Below, piece after piece: positions 15,889-25,691 of a stretch of DNA of 64,000 nucleotides. Position 1 is the first letter of the stretch, and each line of letters begins with the position of its first letter. Source of the DNA: Leptospira ainazelensis (GTDB lineage: Bacteria; Spirochaetota; Leptospiria; Leptospirales; Leptospiraceae); NCBI RefSeq assembly GCF_016918785.1, contig NZ_JAFFPT010000038.1, forward strand, positions 1 through 64,000, written 5' to 3'. The notes below the pieces were generated by a model. The model did not search any database. It saw only the letters and a list, made by a program, of their open reading frames with translations, and was not told the origin of the DNA. The translations under genes and the position numbers were made by a program.

Positions 15889-18825
15889 GTGGACACAAAT
15901 CCGATCAATCCAAACAAATTCGAAACGAATCCCGTTCTTCAGAAAATAAAACAGTGGTTCGGATTTTTTATTGAATTCAGTCATGTGCTGTACTTAGGTA
16001 TCAGAGCCAAGTTAGCGCTTTTTACCGGCACCCTCATCGCCTTTACGGTTTTTATTCTCTCCACAATCGACGTAAATCAACAAACGGAAATTCTCACGCA
16101 AAGTTATGAAAAGGAAGCAGCGATTTCCAGACATTATATCTCAGGTCTTGTATTAGAGTTAGAAAATATTTCCAGCAGTTTAATCCGTGTGGAATCCTTC
16201 CGCGAAAGGGTAAAAAGACAAAGTCAGGCTCTTCGAAAGTATCGAACCAAGGTAGTCACCCAAGAAGAAAAACAGGTCAGCCTTTTCGGATTTAAAACTA
16301 AACTTTTCGGAGTTCTCGGAAAAGAAAAAAGATCGTCCGTTAAGGACACTTACTATTCGGTTTATCTTTCTAAGGACGACATCGCCGAACTTGAAAAGAA
16401 TACAAAGTATCTCCTAAAAGATCCGAACGGTCTCGGAATATCCGATACGATGTATTCTAAACTTCTAAAATTGGCGCAACAAGTCGCCGTGCTCGAAGCG
16501 GATCTCAGCGAACAAAAACAAAAATGGGACGAGTTAGTCGCACAGGAAGGGGCGACGGAAAAAGACAAATTACCCATCGAACAAAGGATGGAACTTTTAA
16601 AAACCGGTATCGAAAAGGCCAGAAATCAGCTCGATCATTCCATCTTAGAACAAGCGCTTCCGAAACAACACAGAAAGATAGAAGAACTCGGACTCAACAT
16701 GTCTCAGTATCGAATTCAAACGTTTCCGGTTCTCGCCAATCATGGGAAGGAGAATCTAACTCCTTCCTTCGATACTAGAATTTTTAAACCGGACGGACCG
16801 ATCAACGGAAACGAAATTCTTCCCGTGGTCAACGTGGATCTAAAAGAATCGATCTCTCGGGTTTTGTCCTTGGATTTTAACGGAAACGCCGAGAAAAACG
16901 CATACACGATCGAAAACATGGAACTGCAAACGTTGTATTCTCCTATTTTTCGCAATCAGAGTTCGACCGAAAGGGCAAATCGGATCCGGGAAAAAATCCC
17001 TGATTTCGCGAAACGTTATCTGCAACAGGACTCGGAAATTTCAAAACGAATCGCAGAACTTGTAGGACCTTTGAAAAAAAGAATTTCCGAACTCAAGGAA
17101 AAAAAGCCTCCGATTCCTCCTTTTAAGGATAAAAGTTTTAACAACCTGTATTCCCAGTATTCAAAACTCGTTCAGGAAAGGGACGCGGCTTTTGAAAAAT
17201 TTAGAAACGAGTTCTCGGAAGATAAGAAGAATCAAGAAGCGACGGCGCAAAAGATAAAACCGGGTAAGACAAAATCTCCGAAAGAGAGGACATTCTTTCC
17301 GATTCAAAGCGACTCGGATCTTTTGATAGACGCGTTAGGCGAAATTAGAAACGCAGGTTTGGAAGATCTGATCATCTTAAGATTCAGCCAAAACTCGGGA
17401 GCGTATCTGGATTATTTGAGAGATCCTAAAATACAATCGTCTTCCAAAGAAAGGTGGGGCGCGATTCGGGATTGGATCTATTCCGGCAAAAGTGAAACCC
17501 CGACTCCTCAACTAAAAAAACTCGTCTCCGACGGGATCATCGCAAACTCAAGGGGAGAAGCAGAGGAGATTCTCTGGAGTTTAGATTCTAAACCGCTTCT
17601 TTCCGAAACCGGAGACGAAGTGAGTTCCAGTCTTCTTTCCGCAAACCTTTCCGGGATTTCAAGAACCCTCGTGGATCGAACCGAAGGTTTGGAAATGGTT
17701 CGAAAAAACAGAAATTCCGCGATTGCAACGGCGATGCTCATCTGTGCGATCGCGATTCTTCTTGCAATCCTGATCTCGGGTTTTGTAGTCCAGAAAATCA
17801 AACGAATCATCTTTCACGCACAGGAAGTCGGACACGGAAATCTTGAGGTTCAATTTGAACAAGGCGGCCAGGACGAGTTGGGAACTCTTACGGTGGCCCT
17901 CAACTCGATGGTTTCGGGTTTGAGAGAAAGGGAAAAGATTAAGAATATTTTGGGAACTATGATCGATCCGGTGGTCGTCAGTGAAGCGATGGTCGATCTC
18001 GCAGCCTTAAAACGGGGAAGCGAAAAAAGAATCACCGCCTTTTTTTCGGACGTAGCAGGGTTTTCGAATATTAGTGAAAAGTTAACTTCTGTCGAATTAG
18101 CGTCTTTGTTAAACGAATACCTTTCCGCAATGACGATCGTCCTCAAAAAACACGAAGGTGTTTTGGATAAATACATCGGGGATGCGATCGTAGGAATTTT
18201 CAACGCGCCCGTGGAAGTGGAAGATCATTGTCTCAAAGCCGCGCGGGCCTCCGTCGAAATGATCGAAAAACTCGATCTTTTACGGCAGGATTGGAAGGCT
18301 CGAAAAGCTTATATCCAGGAAGCGCAGGAGATGTCCTTTCGGATCGGACTGAACACGGGACTTGCAAAAGTCGGCTTTATGGGAACCGATTCGATTTCGG
18401 CTTATACGATGATGGGTGATACCGTTAATCTCGCGGCCAGACTCGAAGCCGCGGGGAAGGACTACGGGGTCAATATCCTAATCGGAGAATCGGTTCAACA
18501 CGAGATCAAGGACGAATTTTTCACAAGGCTTTTAGACGTGGTCCGGGTCAAAGGAAAGAACGAACCCGTAAAACTTTATGAACTCGTGGGAAAACACGAC
18601 AAAATTTCCGAAAGAATCGAAGCCTCCGCACTCGAATTCTCGAAAGGATTCGAAGCCTATCTCAATCGGGAATGGTCTCTCGCTCAGGAGCTATTGGAAA
18701 GTTCCCAAATTACGAGGGGGGCCAAAGATAAGGCGGCGATACTTCTAGTCGAACGTTGTGAAGACTATAAACTCAATCCGCCGGAAAAAACCTGGGACGG
18801 GGTTTATACAAGAACTCACAAATGA
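15889..18825 (+). CDS. HAMP-domain adenylate/guanylate cyclase
   Basis: A 978-residue class III nucleotide cyclase. Membrane helix 1 lies at about 37-60. A very long extracytoplasmic, coiled-coil-rich region of about 550 residues follows, then helix 2 at about 608-632, a HAMP linker and the cyclase domain at about 705-900. Metal Asp residues sit in FFSDVAGFSNI and in YIGDAIVGIF, and MMGDTVNLAARLEAAGKD gives the transition-state Asn/Arg segment. Whether it makes cAMP or cGMP cannot be read with certainty. The start is a GTG preceded by AAAAGGA. Its stop overlaps the converging chrA gene by 10 bp. Confidence 0.92.
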   Translation: MDTNPINPNKFETNPVLQKIKQWFGFFIEFSHVLYLGIRAKLALFTGTLIAFTVFILSTIDVNQQTEILTQSYEKEAAISRHYISGLVLELENISSSLIRVESFRERVKRQSQALRKYRTKVVTQEEKQVSLFGFKTKLFGVLGKEKRSSVKDTYYSVYLSKDDIAELEKNTKYLLKDPNGLGISDTMYSKLLKLAQQVAVLEADLSEQKQKWDELVAQEGATEKDKLPIEQRMELLKTGIEKARNQLDHSILEQALPKQHRKIEELGLNMSQYRIQTFPVLANHGKENLTPSFDTRIFKPDGPINGNEILPVVNVDLKESISRVLSLDFNGNAEKNAYTIENMELQTLYSPIFRNQSSTERANRIREKIPDFAKRYLQQDSEISKRIAELVGPLKKRISELKEKKPPIPPFKDKSFNNLYSQYSKLVQERDAAFEKFRNEFSEDKKNQEATAQKIKPGKTKSPKERTFFPIQSDSDLLIDALGEIRNAGLEDLIILRFSQNSGAYLDYLRDPKIQSSSKERWGAIRDWIYSGKSETPTPQLKKLVSDGIIANSRGEAEEILWSLDSKPLLSETGDEVSSSLLSANLSGISRTLVDRTEGLEMVRKNRNSAIATAMLICAIAILLAILISGFVVQKIKRIIFHAQEVGHGNLEVQFEQGGQDELGTLTVALNSMVSGLREREKIKNILGTMIDPVVVSEAMVDLAALKRGSEKRITAFFSDVAGFSNISEKLTSVELASLLNEYLSAMTIVLKKHEGVLDKYIGDAIVGIFNAPVEVEDHCLKAARASVEMIEKLDLLRQDWKARKAYIQEAQEMSFRIGLNTGLAKVGFMGTDSISAYTMMGDTVNLAARLEAAGKDYGVNILIGESVQHEIKDEFFTRLLDVVRVKGKNEPVKLYELVGKHDKISERIEASALEFSKGFEAYLNREWSLAQELLESSQITRGAKDKAAILLVERCEDYKLNPPEKTWDGVYTRTHK

Positions 18826-20180
18826 AAAATCGTATCGGCGGCCAGAAAAAAAAGGCCGCTGAAGAATATCCAAAAAATGGAATATTCTTTTTTGAGTTTG
18901 AGAAAAAAAAGGCTTAAAAACGTCCAAGTCAAAGGAACCCATCGGACCAAAAACAACGGATTCTGTTCAGCCGAGTTTTCCTGGAAAAGAATCGACTTTG
19001 CAAAATAAATTCCTAAATAAAGAATCACTCCGCAGACGCAGGCCGTGACGTACCTCAGTGAAAACTTCAGAAGCGCCGATTCCTTTGTTTTTTCCACAAG
19101 ACTCGCGCCGCCGAGAATAAAGATAAAGGAAGGCAAAAACGTATAATACACGGTTAAGGATAAGCCGAATAAACCCGCGGTCACACTTTCATATCGATGA
19201 GCCCCCGCCAAAAAACCGATAAACGTCAAGACCATCACGAGAGGACCCGGCGTACTTTCACCAAAGGAGAGACCGTCTAACATCTCTTTGTTGGAAATCC
19301 AACCTATCTTTCCAACCGCAAAATCCGCAACGGTGGGAAGAATCGCGTAAGCGCCTCCGAAGGTAAGAAGCGCGGTTTTTGTAAAAAACAAAATCAATTC
19401 TTCCCAAAATCGGAATTCGGTTTTTAAAAAGAGTAAAATTCCGAGGATCGGCAAAACCCAAAGGATCAAACCGAAACTTGCAACCTTGCTCATCTGTTTT
19501 AAAATTTCGGAGGATTGTTCCCTTTTTTGATCCCACTTCGAATGCAGATCGATGTTTTCGGAAAGGGGAATCGCCAAAGTCGACTTTTGCAAAGAAGGGT
19601 CGGATTCTTTTTTAGAGACAAAAAAGGAAAAAACCCCGAACGTCAAAGAAGACAAAAGAAGATACGGATAAGGAATCGAAAAAAACAACATTCCCGAAAC
19701 GGTAATCAAAAAACAAAATTTTTGTCCGTTGGATTTTAAACTTTTAAAAACCAGATTCGAAAAGGCGAGAAGGATGATCGCAAGAACCGCGGGTTTGACT
19801 CCGTTTAAAAAAGATATCACATAAGAAACTTGTCCATAATAAAAATAGAATATACTAATTCCGATAAAGATAAGGACGGACGGGAGAATAAAAAAGAGAC
19901 CGGCAAGAATTCCTCCTCGAATACCGTGAAGGATCCAACCCAAATAAGTGGCGAGTTGTTGCGCTTCCGGGCCGGGGAGAAGCATACAATAATTCAAAGC
20001 GTGGGAGAATCTTTCTTCTGAGATCCATTTTTTTTCTTCCACAAGAGTTTTGTGCATAAGGCTGATCTGCCCGGCGGGACCGCCGAAACTCAACCAACCG
20101 AGCTGAAACCAAAAACGAAACGCCTCCGAGAGAGAAGGCGTCAAGAGGGAATTCTCCCGATACGAAAGAAAAGGGGCCAT
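18816..20180 (-). CDS. chrA: Chromate transporter, ChrA/CHR family
   Basis: A 454-residue inner-membrane protein of the long, two-domain CHR type. The repeat signature appears twice: LGWLSFGGPAGQISLMH with LPGPEAQQLATYLGW in the N-half, and LTFGGAYAILPTVADFAV with STPGPLVMVLTFIGFLAG in the C-half. Such proteins export chromate by proton antiport; the substrate here is inferred from family only. Its first 40 bp overlap the upstream methyltransferase gene, showing a two-gene operon. The C-terminal end overlaps the converging cyclase gene by 10 bp. Confidence 0.92.
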   Translation of the reverse strand: MAPFLSYRENSLLTPSLSEAFRFWFQLGWLSFGGPAGQISLMHKTLVEEKKWISEERFSHALNYCMLLPGPEAQQLATYLGWILHGIRGGILAGLFFILPSVLIFIGISIFYFYYGQVSYVISFLNGVKPAVLAIILLAFSNLVFKSLKSNGQKFCFLITVSGMLFFSIPYPYLLLSSLTFGVFSFFVSKKESDPSLQKSTLAIPLSENIDLHSKWDQKREQSSEILKQMSKVASFGLILWVLPILGILLFLKTEFRFWEELILFFTKTALLTFGGAYAILPTVADFAVGKIGWISNKEMLDGLSFGESTPGPLVMVLTFIGFLAGAHRYESVTAGLFGLSLTVYYTFLPSFIFILGGASLVEKTKESALLKFSLRYVTACVCGVILYLGIYFAKSILFQENSAEQNPLFLVRWVPLTWTFLSLFFLKLKKEYSIFWIFFSGLFFLAADTIFHL

Positions 20181-20887
20181 TCCACAGTTCTTGTTTTTAC
20201 GGCTCCCCAGGCGGAACGCAGATCGGATTCGATCAGAGATACGGGATCACTTTCATTTTTTTGAATGTATTTCTGAACGCTGGACCAGGTTCCGAGATAA
20301 CCGAGGACTTGATCCGCGGTCCATTCTTCCTTCATGCTAAACGAGGGAGGAAGGATCTCTTCGAAGGGGAAAGAGATCGTTTTGTATTCTTCTTCCACGT
20401 ATTTCCTTTCGGGAGGCCAATAAGTTCCTACGATTTCACCGTAGAGTTTATCGATCAGCGCGTCCACTTCCGGAGAAATTCTATGCATCTGATATCCCCA
20501 TATCGCGAGAATTCCGTTTTTTTTGCCAACACGCCGCACTTCTTTAAAAAAGGGTTCAAAGTCGAACCAGTGAAAGGCCTGTGCTACGGTGATCAAATCT
20601 ACTTCATGATTTTCTAATGTAGATTCTTCCGCTTTGGAAACGCGGTATTCCACTCGGGGATGAGGTTCCGCGCTTGCGATTTGATTGGCGCTTGGATCGG
20701 TTGCTATCACCTTGTCAAAAAATTCCGCAAGTGAAACCGCGGCTTGTCCGTTTCCGGTTCCACAATCCCAGACGACGTTTCCATCCGGGACGAGACTTTT
20801 CAGATAAGAAAAAAGTTCTCGGGGATAACCGGGTCTGTATTCGGAGTAAGAGGAAGAATGAGAGGAAAAATGATCTCTGAAACCCAT
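20141..20887 (-). CDS. Class I SAM-dependent methyltransferase
   Basis: A 248-residue cytosolic protein of the methyltransferase-11/UbiE-like type. Motif I is VVWDCGTGNGQAAVSLAEFF at about 38-57, with the acidic residue of motif II in VIATDPSANQI and motif IV in DLITVAQAFHWFD, a signature shared with the YcgJ/trans-aconitate-like methyltransferases. The substrate is unknown. It is first in a minus-strand pair with chrA and the genes overlap by 40 bp; a functional link between the two is not obvious. Confidence 0.9.
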   Translation of the reverse strand: MGFRDHFSSHSSSYSEYRPGYPRELFSYLKSLVPDGNVVWDCGTGNGQAAVSLAEFFDKVIATDPSANQIASAEPHPRVEYRVSKAEESTLENHEVDLITVAQAFHWFDFEPFFKEVRRVGKKNGILAIWGYQMHRISPEVDALIDKLYGEIVGTYWPPERKYVEEEYKTISFPFEEILPPSFSMKEEWTADQVLGYLGTWSSVQKYIQKNESDPVSLIESDLRSAWGAVKTRTVEWPLFFRIGRIPS

Positions 20888-20931
20888 AGTCTCAAGATTT
20901 CAGAGATCGGCACAAAGACTCAAGCCGGTTT

Positions 20932-22365
20932 TTAGAAAACTCCGTCGGGATGTTTCTTAAATTCTTTTTGATTGATAAAAAGATATTGGTATTGAATCTG
21001 TTTTCCTTCCTTGGTCTTTGCCTGGATCATCAAGGGAAGAAAGGTGGACTTTTTTGCAAAGTTAGGAATTCTCACAGTGTAATCCGGAGCTTTGTTTTCG
21101 GCGATCACATCCTTACTCTTGATCTTGATGCTCACTGTACCCGGCTGAACTCCTTCCAGATGAATCTTAAATTCCTGACCGGTTTTCACCCAGGATCCGT
21201 CCGCGATGGAAAGGGAAATTTTTGGAGGAGGGGCCATCGTTAAAATCGCATTGAACGCGGATTGAGACTGACCCCAAGGAACCAAGGATCGATGTACGTT
21301 GTAGAAAGGGGTTCCCGGAACGTTTTTTCCTGGATTGACCGTAAAAGCCATTCTATACCCGATTTCTTTTGCTTCTTCAATCACTCGAGGATCAAAAAGC
21401 CCAAAGGGATAGGCAAGATCCACGACCTTTCTTCCGGTCTTGGCTTCTAAAATTTGTTTCGATTCCAAGAGCTGTTTGCGAATCAACGCGCGGCTCATCG
21501 TAGGAAGTTTCGGGTGATACAGGGTATGAGAACCCAGATCCAAAACTCCGCTGTCAAGCGCGGTCTTCAGTTGATCCCAGGTCATGTAGTACCTCTTACC
21601 AGAAGAGATGATCGTAGGATAGATAAAGATCGAAGCGACAAAACCATATTTCTTCAGGAGGGGCACCAGAACTTCCAGATGGGTTTTGGAACCGTCGTCA
21701 AACGTAAGAAGAATCGGTTTCTCCGGAAAGTCCGAAGGTTTTTTACCGGAAAGATAGGCGTAGAATTGATCCAAACGAATCGGTTTATAACCTGCGGCTT
21801 TGAGGAACTTAAACTGTTCTTCCAGAAGATTCGGGTGAAGATTGTATCCACCCATTGGACCGCCTTCCGGCGCCAGGTGGTGATAACAGAGGACGGGAAC
21901 TCCACCTCCGGAAACGGATTCGATTCCTTGTGTGGAATAACTCGGAGTGGAAGGGGTGTCTTCCTTTACGGAGGGAAGAGCGTCCTCGTATTTCTTCTTG
22001 GTTTTGGAAGTATTGGAACGTTTCGATTCCTTTCTTTCTTGAATTTTAGAATTTCTGGATTTTTTCCGAAGTTTTTTTTCTTCGGGCTTGGAAACGCCGG
22101 CGTTGACGTCTGCGGTTTCCGATTTTTCTTTCGGAGTCTTTTTGGAAACGACCTCCGGAGAATATTCGGAAGAAGAGGGACGTTCCGGATTCGAACGTTC
22201 CGATTCCGATTTTTGAGAATTAGGGGTCGTCTTTCTTTTTTTGGGGGGATTTAGAAAATCATCTACGGGAGAAGCCGTCAAAATCGCGGGAATCAAAAGA
22301 AAAAGAATCCCAAGGATGGAAAGAGTGTTTTTTAAGTTTTTGGAAATAAATAGTTTTCGTTGCAT
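20932..22365 (-). CDS. Secreted polysaccharide deacetylase (NodB fold)
   Basis: A 477-residue exported carbohydrate esterase family 4 protein. A signal peptide covers about 1-31 and is followed by a Lys/Ser/Glu-rich low-complexity linker (about 35-150). The NodB domain starts at about 157 (VLCYHHLAPEG): TFDDG at 221-225 gives the catalytic-base and metal Asp pair, and SHTLYHP at 279-285 gives the two metal His. The C-terminal part (about 380-477) looks like a beta-rich domain. It probably removes acetyl groups from peptidoglycan or a surface glycan. It stands between a methyltransferase and a TPR lipoprotein gene on the same strand. Confidence 0.92.
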   Translation of the reverse strand: MQRKLFISKNLKNTLSILGILFLLIPAILTASPVDDFLNPPKKRKTTPNSQKSESERSNPERPSSSEYSPEVVSKKTPKEKSETADVNAGVSKPEEKKLRKKSRNSKIQERKESKRSNTSKTKKKYEDALPSVKEDTPSTPSYSTQGIESVSGGGVPVLCYHHLAPEGGPMGGYNLHPNLLEEQFKFLKAAGYKPIRLDQFYAYLSGKKPSDFPEKPILLTFDDGSKTHLEVLVPLLKKYGFVASIFIYPTIISSGKRYYMTWDQLKTALDSGVLDLGSHTLYHPKLPTMSRALIRKQLLESKQILEAKTGRKVVDLAYPFGLFDPRVIEEAKEIGYRMAFTVNPGKNVPGTPFYNVHRSLVPWGQSQSAFNAILTMAPPPKISLSIADGSWVKTGQEFKIHLEGVQPGTVSIKIKSKDVIAENKAPDYTVRIPNFAKKSTFLPLMIQAKTKEGKQIQYQYLFINQKEFKKHPDGVF

Positions 22366-22438
22366 TCCGGAATCCGGGAAAAGAGTCTTCGGTTAGTCTT
22401 TTAAAGCCTCTTTCCCCGGCAAGCATTCCCGGAGATTT

Positions 22439-23005
22439 CTAATTGCAGAATTTTGCGAATGATTTCGCCGCTTCCCGATGACCGAGAATTTCGGCACGTC
22501 TCCAATCTCCGCATGCGCTCTTCTTTTCTTTGACCGCCCAGTTTGCGACAGCGCGGTTGTTGAGAGCATTGGAGTAATTCGGTTTAAGACGAATCGCCGA
22601 AGTGAAGTCTTCGATCGCACCTCGATAGTCCGAAATTTCTATTTTTGCAAAACCCCGGTTGTTGTATGCAATCGCATAATCCTGTTTTTTTTCAATCGCT
22701 TGGTTGTAATCCGCAATCGCACCTTCTTCGTTTCCGGACTTACTTTTGGCGAGTCCTCGATTGTTGAGAGAGGAAGGATTTGCGGGATTTGCATCCAAGT
22801 CCCTGGAATAAAACTCGATCGCAGAAGGGAAATCCCCGTTCTTAAACTTGGAATTCCCTTCTTGAAAAGGGTTGCGATTCGATTCTCGATAGGAAACCGA
22901 TTCTTCAGTTTTCTCCTGTTCGGAAGAACAAGAGGAAAACAAAAAGAAGGTTAGGCAAAACAGGAGCTTTGATAAAAGTTTCGATCGAGAAGCGAAAGGG
23001 TTCAT
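22439..23005 (-). CDS. TPR-repeat lipoprotein
   Basis: A 188-residue lipoprotein: the signal peptide ends in the spirochaete-type lipobox FSSC with lipidated Cys26. Residues about 50-165 form at least three tetratricopeptide repeats, visible as NPSSLNNRGLAKSKSGNEEG, DYAIAYNNRGFAKIEISDYR and NYSNALNNRAVANWAVKEKK. TPR repeats bind proteins, so it likely serves as an envelope scaffold. The partner is unknown. The C-terminus carries two Cys. It is 73 bp downstream of nothing obvious in function and probably shares a transcript with the deacetylase. Confidence 0.9.
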   Translation of the reverse strand: MNPFASRSKLLSKLLFCLTFFLFSSCSSEQEKTEESVSYRESNRNPFQEGNSKFKNGDFPSAIEFYSRDLDANPANPSSLNNRGLAKSKSGNEEGAIADYNQAIEKKQDYAIAYNNRGFAKIEISDYRGAIEDFTSAIRLKPNYSNALNNRAVANWAVKEKKSACGDWRRAEILGHREAAKSFAKFCN

Positions 23006-23029
23006 ACAAAATAAGTCTCCGAAAGAAGC

Positions 23030-23545
23030 TTATTTCCCTTCCTTCTCCCGGATCAATCTCTTTAAGACCGATTCACTATGCCCGCAGAGTTTCAAAATCC
23101 CTGCTTTCGCGGGTTTTTGTTTGTCCAATTCAAGGAGTTGGCTTGCAAATCGAAATTTGCGGCGGATGTGGTTCACTGCAGGGATAGAAGTCTTGAAACT
23201 TCTCGCCAACTCATGATCGGTCATACCTTTCACGTTGAGGTCGAAAAACTTCGCGAGCTTATCCTTATCCCAAACAATCTTCTGATCCGTTCGGTAATAA
23301 TTGTGTTGTTCTAATCGTTTGCTGTTGCGTTCGTAAGAACCTTGATTCCTCTTCTTTCTCCAGAAGGGATGTCGATTCCTCGCATACTTGATATCATCGA
23401 TCGTATATCCGGTGGACGTGAGCCATTCCGAAGTGATACTAGATTTTTTCGGGCCGGTAAGCTTTGACTTAATCGATAACTCGATGTATTGCTCCGGTGT
23501 TGATGCTGAAAGTAGTTTCCGTTTTTCTTTTTCGTAGATTTCCAT
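23030..23545 (-). CDS. Hypothetical protein with a possible HTH
   Basis: A 171-residue basic protein with no membrane segment. I do not recognise a named family. Residues about 93-130 (WDKDKLAKFFDLNVKGMTDH then ELARSFKTSIPAVNHIRRKF) have the shape of a helix-turn-helix: a helix, a Gly/Met turn, and a recognition-like helix followed by basic residues. The high Lys/Arg content (RNRHPFWRKKRNQGSYERNS) also suggests nucleic-acid binding. This is inference from sequence pattern only. It lies 24 bp upstream of the TPR lipoprotein gene, so they may form one operon. Confidence 0.6.
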   Translation of the reverse strand: MEIYEKEKRKLLSASTPEQYIELSIKSKLTGPKKSSITSEWLTSTGYTIDDIKYARNRHPFWRKKRNQGSYERNSKRLEQHNYYRTDQKIVWDKDKLAKFFDLNVKGMTDHELARSFKTSIPAVNHIRRKFRFASQLLELDKQKPAKAGILKLCGHSESVLKRLIREKEGK

Positions 23546-23708
23546 ATCTTTTTACGCTCATTTAATCATAATCTAGAGAGTTGGTGCTCTCCAAACTCAG
23601 GGACTATTCTTATCACAATATCGTTAACTTGAAAACATTTTTCCGAAAGACGAAAGAAAATCTCGGAAGTATTTGCAAGAAAAGAAATACATCCATGTAA
23701 CCGGATAC

Positions 23709-24701
23709 TTACCAGCGAAAGTTACCTTCCTTTAAAAAACCAAAACCGATCGAATCAGTTGAAACACCCGGACATACAACTGAGGCCTTACCCGAAAGAC
23801 GAAAGGAAGAACTTCTTTTCGTAACCGCGTTTGCAATCGAGTTGGAAACCGACTTGAGAGGAAAACTCGTCTTGATCGTAAGAATCGATTCTTTTCCGGT
23901 ATTCACGATATTCACCGGAGAACCCGTTAGGAACTTATCGTTTTCGAGAAAGAGTTCGAAGTTGAGATCTTGAAATTTCAAATCGGAAGCCGCTTTGTTG
24001 TTAAGAACCAATTCAAATTCCGTATCGATGGAAATATCGAGAGCTTCGAGACCGGCGTTTAACGCGGAACCCGGAGATTTTTTATTCTTAGGAGAAAGAA
24101 GCGCGTCCAAAAAGGAAACCGCCTTCTTCGCAATCTCAGCGCTGTTAGCCGATTCCGTGATCTTTGCAACGTCCGGTTTGATGATTTTAAATTTGCGAAT
24201 CTCGATATTAGGAAGAACCGCAGGTATCAATCTTTCGTCTTGAAACGGGAATTTGAGCGAATCTGTACCGGCGATGACCTTGTATTTTTCAGGAATAAGA
24301 AGTCCGGCTTCTCCTTCGATACGGATGAGGAGTTCTTTTTTGCCCGGGACTTTTTTGTAGAGGGCCGCGAGATCGGAATACTTGAGTTTTACTTCGATAG
24401 GAAGTTGTTTTTTAGAAGAGCCCGAAATCGCTTCCAGACTCAGTTTCACCTTACTAAACTGAGTCCCTTCGATTTTCACATCCAGATCGAGGCTGGAAGA
24501 AGGGAGAGAAATCGGGTAAGGATTGCTCACTTCGGTTTGAATGAGAAGTTTGATATCCTCGAGAGTGATCTCGGCGATTTCGACTCTTTCAAAAGAAATT
24601 TCAGGGGTTTTGATCTTACTTTTGATCGTTTGCAGTTGCGCACAACTGGAGAGGGAAAAGAAAAAAAAGGGGAGAAGGAGAAGGGCAAATTTAGATTTCA
24701 A
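23709..24701 (-). CDS. LEA2/WHy-domain lipoprotein
   Basis: A 330-residue lipoprotein with lipobox LSSC and lipidated Cys20. Two stretches resemble the LEA type 2 / WHy (water stress and hypersensitive response) beta-sandwich. The first, at about 37-150, contains the usual NPYP motif (QTEVSNPYPISLPSSSLDLD). The second, at about 220-320, has ELVLNNKAASDLKFQDLNFE. Such proteins are found in bacterial envelopes and may help with desiccation or membrane stress; the mechanism is unknown. Preceded by a long gene-free stretch (24702-25259), it is probably expressed alone. Confidence 0.85.
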   Translation of the reverse strand: MKSKFALLLLPFFFFSLSSCAQLQTIKSKIKTPEISFERVEIAEITLEDIKLLIQTEVSNPYPISLPSSSLDLDVKIEGTQFSKVKLSLEAISGSSKKQLPIEVKLKYSDLAALYKKVPGKKELLIRIEGEAGLLIPEKYKVIAGTDSLKFPFQDERLIPAVLPNIEIRKFKIIKPDVAKITESANSAEIAKKAVSFLDALLSPKNKKSPGSALNAGLEALDISIDTEFELVLNNKAASDLKFQDLNFELFLENDKFLTGSPVNIVNTGKESILTIKTSFPLKSVSNSIANAVTKRSSSFRLSGKASVVCPGVSTDSIGFGFLKEGNFRW

Positions 24702-25259
24702 AAAAAATCCTCCAGATCGGTAAATACTGATTTAGAAGAATCGAATTTGATTGGAAAGAAAGATTTTAGAAAAGAGGAAACCATTCGACTGAAAATAACT
24801 CGGAAAAAAAGAACGTTCCCAAGAAAACTAACGTAGCCGGAGAAATTCGGATTTTTACGGTCAAATTTTGAAAAAAGAAAGAAAAGAATTCTTAAAAAAT
24901 GTGAGCCAAGGCTCGGATCTAAAACATAAAAAATGAATTTAGAAAGTTCTTTGGGCGATTCGCTCGCAAAAAAATTCCTAAAAAAAGCTCGCGACCGCGC
25001 TTTACGCTCCAATTCCTCTTTGGCGAGATTCGATTTTTGAAACGAGAGGAATTTCTTTTTCAAAAGAAAGATAAGCTAAAAATTCCGCGCCAAAGAAGGA
25101 ATTTCCGCTACAATCGCTATCGCATTCGAAAAGAAAAAATATAAGAAAGAAATAAGGGAAAAAGAAGAAACCGTAAAAAAGATTCCAAAAAAGTAGGAAC
25201 GAAAAGAGCAGCTTTTGGAACTTTAGAAAATTCTAAAACAGATTTTGTATCTAAAATTC
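24702..25259. other. Gene-free AT-rich stretch
   Basis: This 558-bp gap is A/G-rich on the plus strand with Lys/Phe-biased open frames that look like chance readings. I see a short inverted repeat, TTTAGAA and TTCTAAA around 25222-25237, and a degenerate half of the dispersed palindrome near 25193 (GTAGGAAC). No convincing gene, terminator or RNA gene is present. The promoter of the LEA2 lipoprotein gene should lie at its left end. Confidence 0.5.
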
Positions 25260-25691
25260 TCAGGAAATCTCTTTTTGCAGGCCAAGGGCTTCTAAAAATT
25301 TTAGAGGTCTTTTAGAATTGAGATCGAGGATCACCCAATCCGTGCTCGATTTGCAAGAAAGAACCTGATGGCTCCGAGTAAAGATCTTCTGCTCGAAAAG
25401 AGCTCGTGTGGGAGATCTAAGATAAAGATCCGATTCGATGCGGATCACTTCCGGATAAGAGACTTCTCGTTTAAATTCCAAAAAAACGGAGAGAATGACG
25501 GGACCAAACCCTTGTTCTCGGAGATTCTCCATCGAAAAACCCCAATCGCGCATAGCCCTCATACGCGCCTCATCCAGATAACCCTGAAAGTTTTTGTTAT
25601 TTACGTGTTGATTGGGATCGAGTTCATCCCAACGGATCGTGATCTCAGTGGAGTGATTTTTTCGGATGGGGGTAGGGGTTTCCGTCTTCAT
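25260..25691 (-). CDS. Acyl-CoA thioesterase, 4HBT hotdog fold
   Basis: A 143-residue hotdog-fold enzyme. The 4-hydroxybenzoyl-CoA-thioesterase signature appears as RWDELDPNQHVNNKNFQGYLDEAR at about 19-42, with Asp as the usual catalytic acid. These enzymes hydrolyse acyl-CoA thioesters; chain specificity is unknown. Its start overlaps the stop of the upstream TetR gene by 4 bases (25688-25691), so the two are translationally coupled and the regulator probably controls lipid or acyl-CoA turnover. Confidence 0.9.
   Translation of the reverse strand: MKTETPTPIRKNHSTEITIRWDELDPNQHVNNKNFQGYLDEARMRAMRDWGFSMENLREQGFGPVILSVFLEFKREVSYPEVIRIESDLYLRSPTRALFEQKIFTRSHQVLSCKSSTDWVILDLNSKRPLKFLEALGLQKEIS

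Noticed and set aside
21454..22254. 266-residue plus-strand ORF
   Set aside because: Antisense to the polysaccharide deacetylase; Arg/Phe-rich shadow reading.
24698..25063. 121-residue minus-strand ORF
   Set aside because: Phe/Lys/Arg-biased reading of an AT-rich gap, no family and no start signal.
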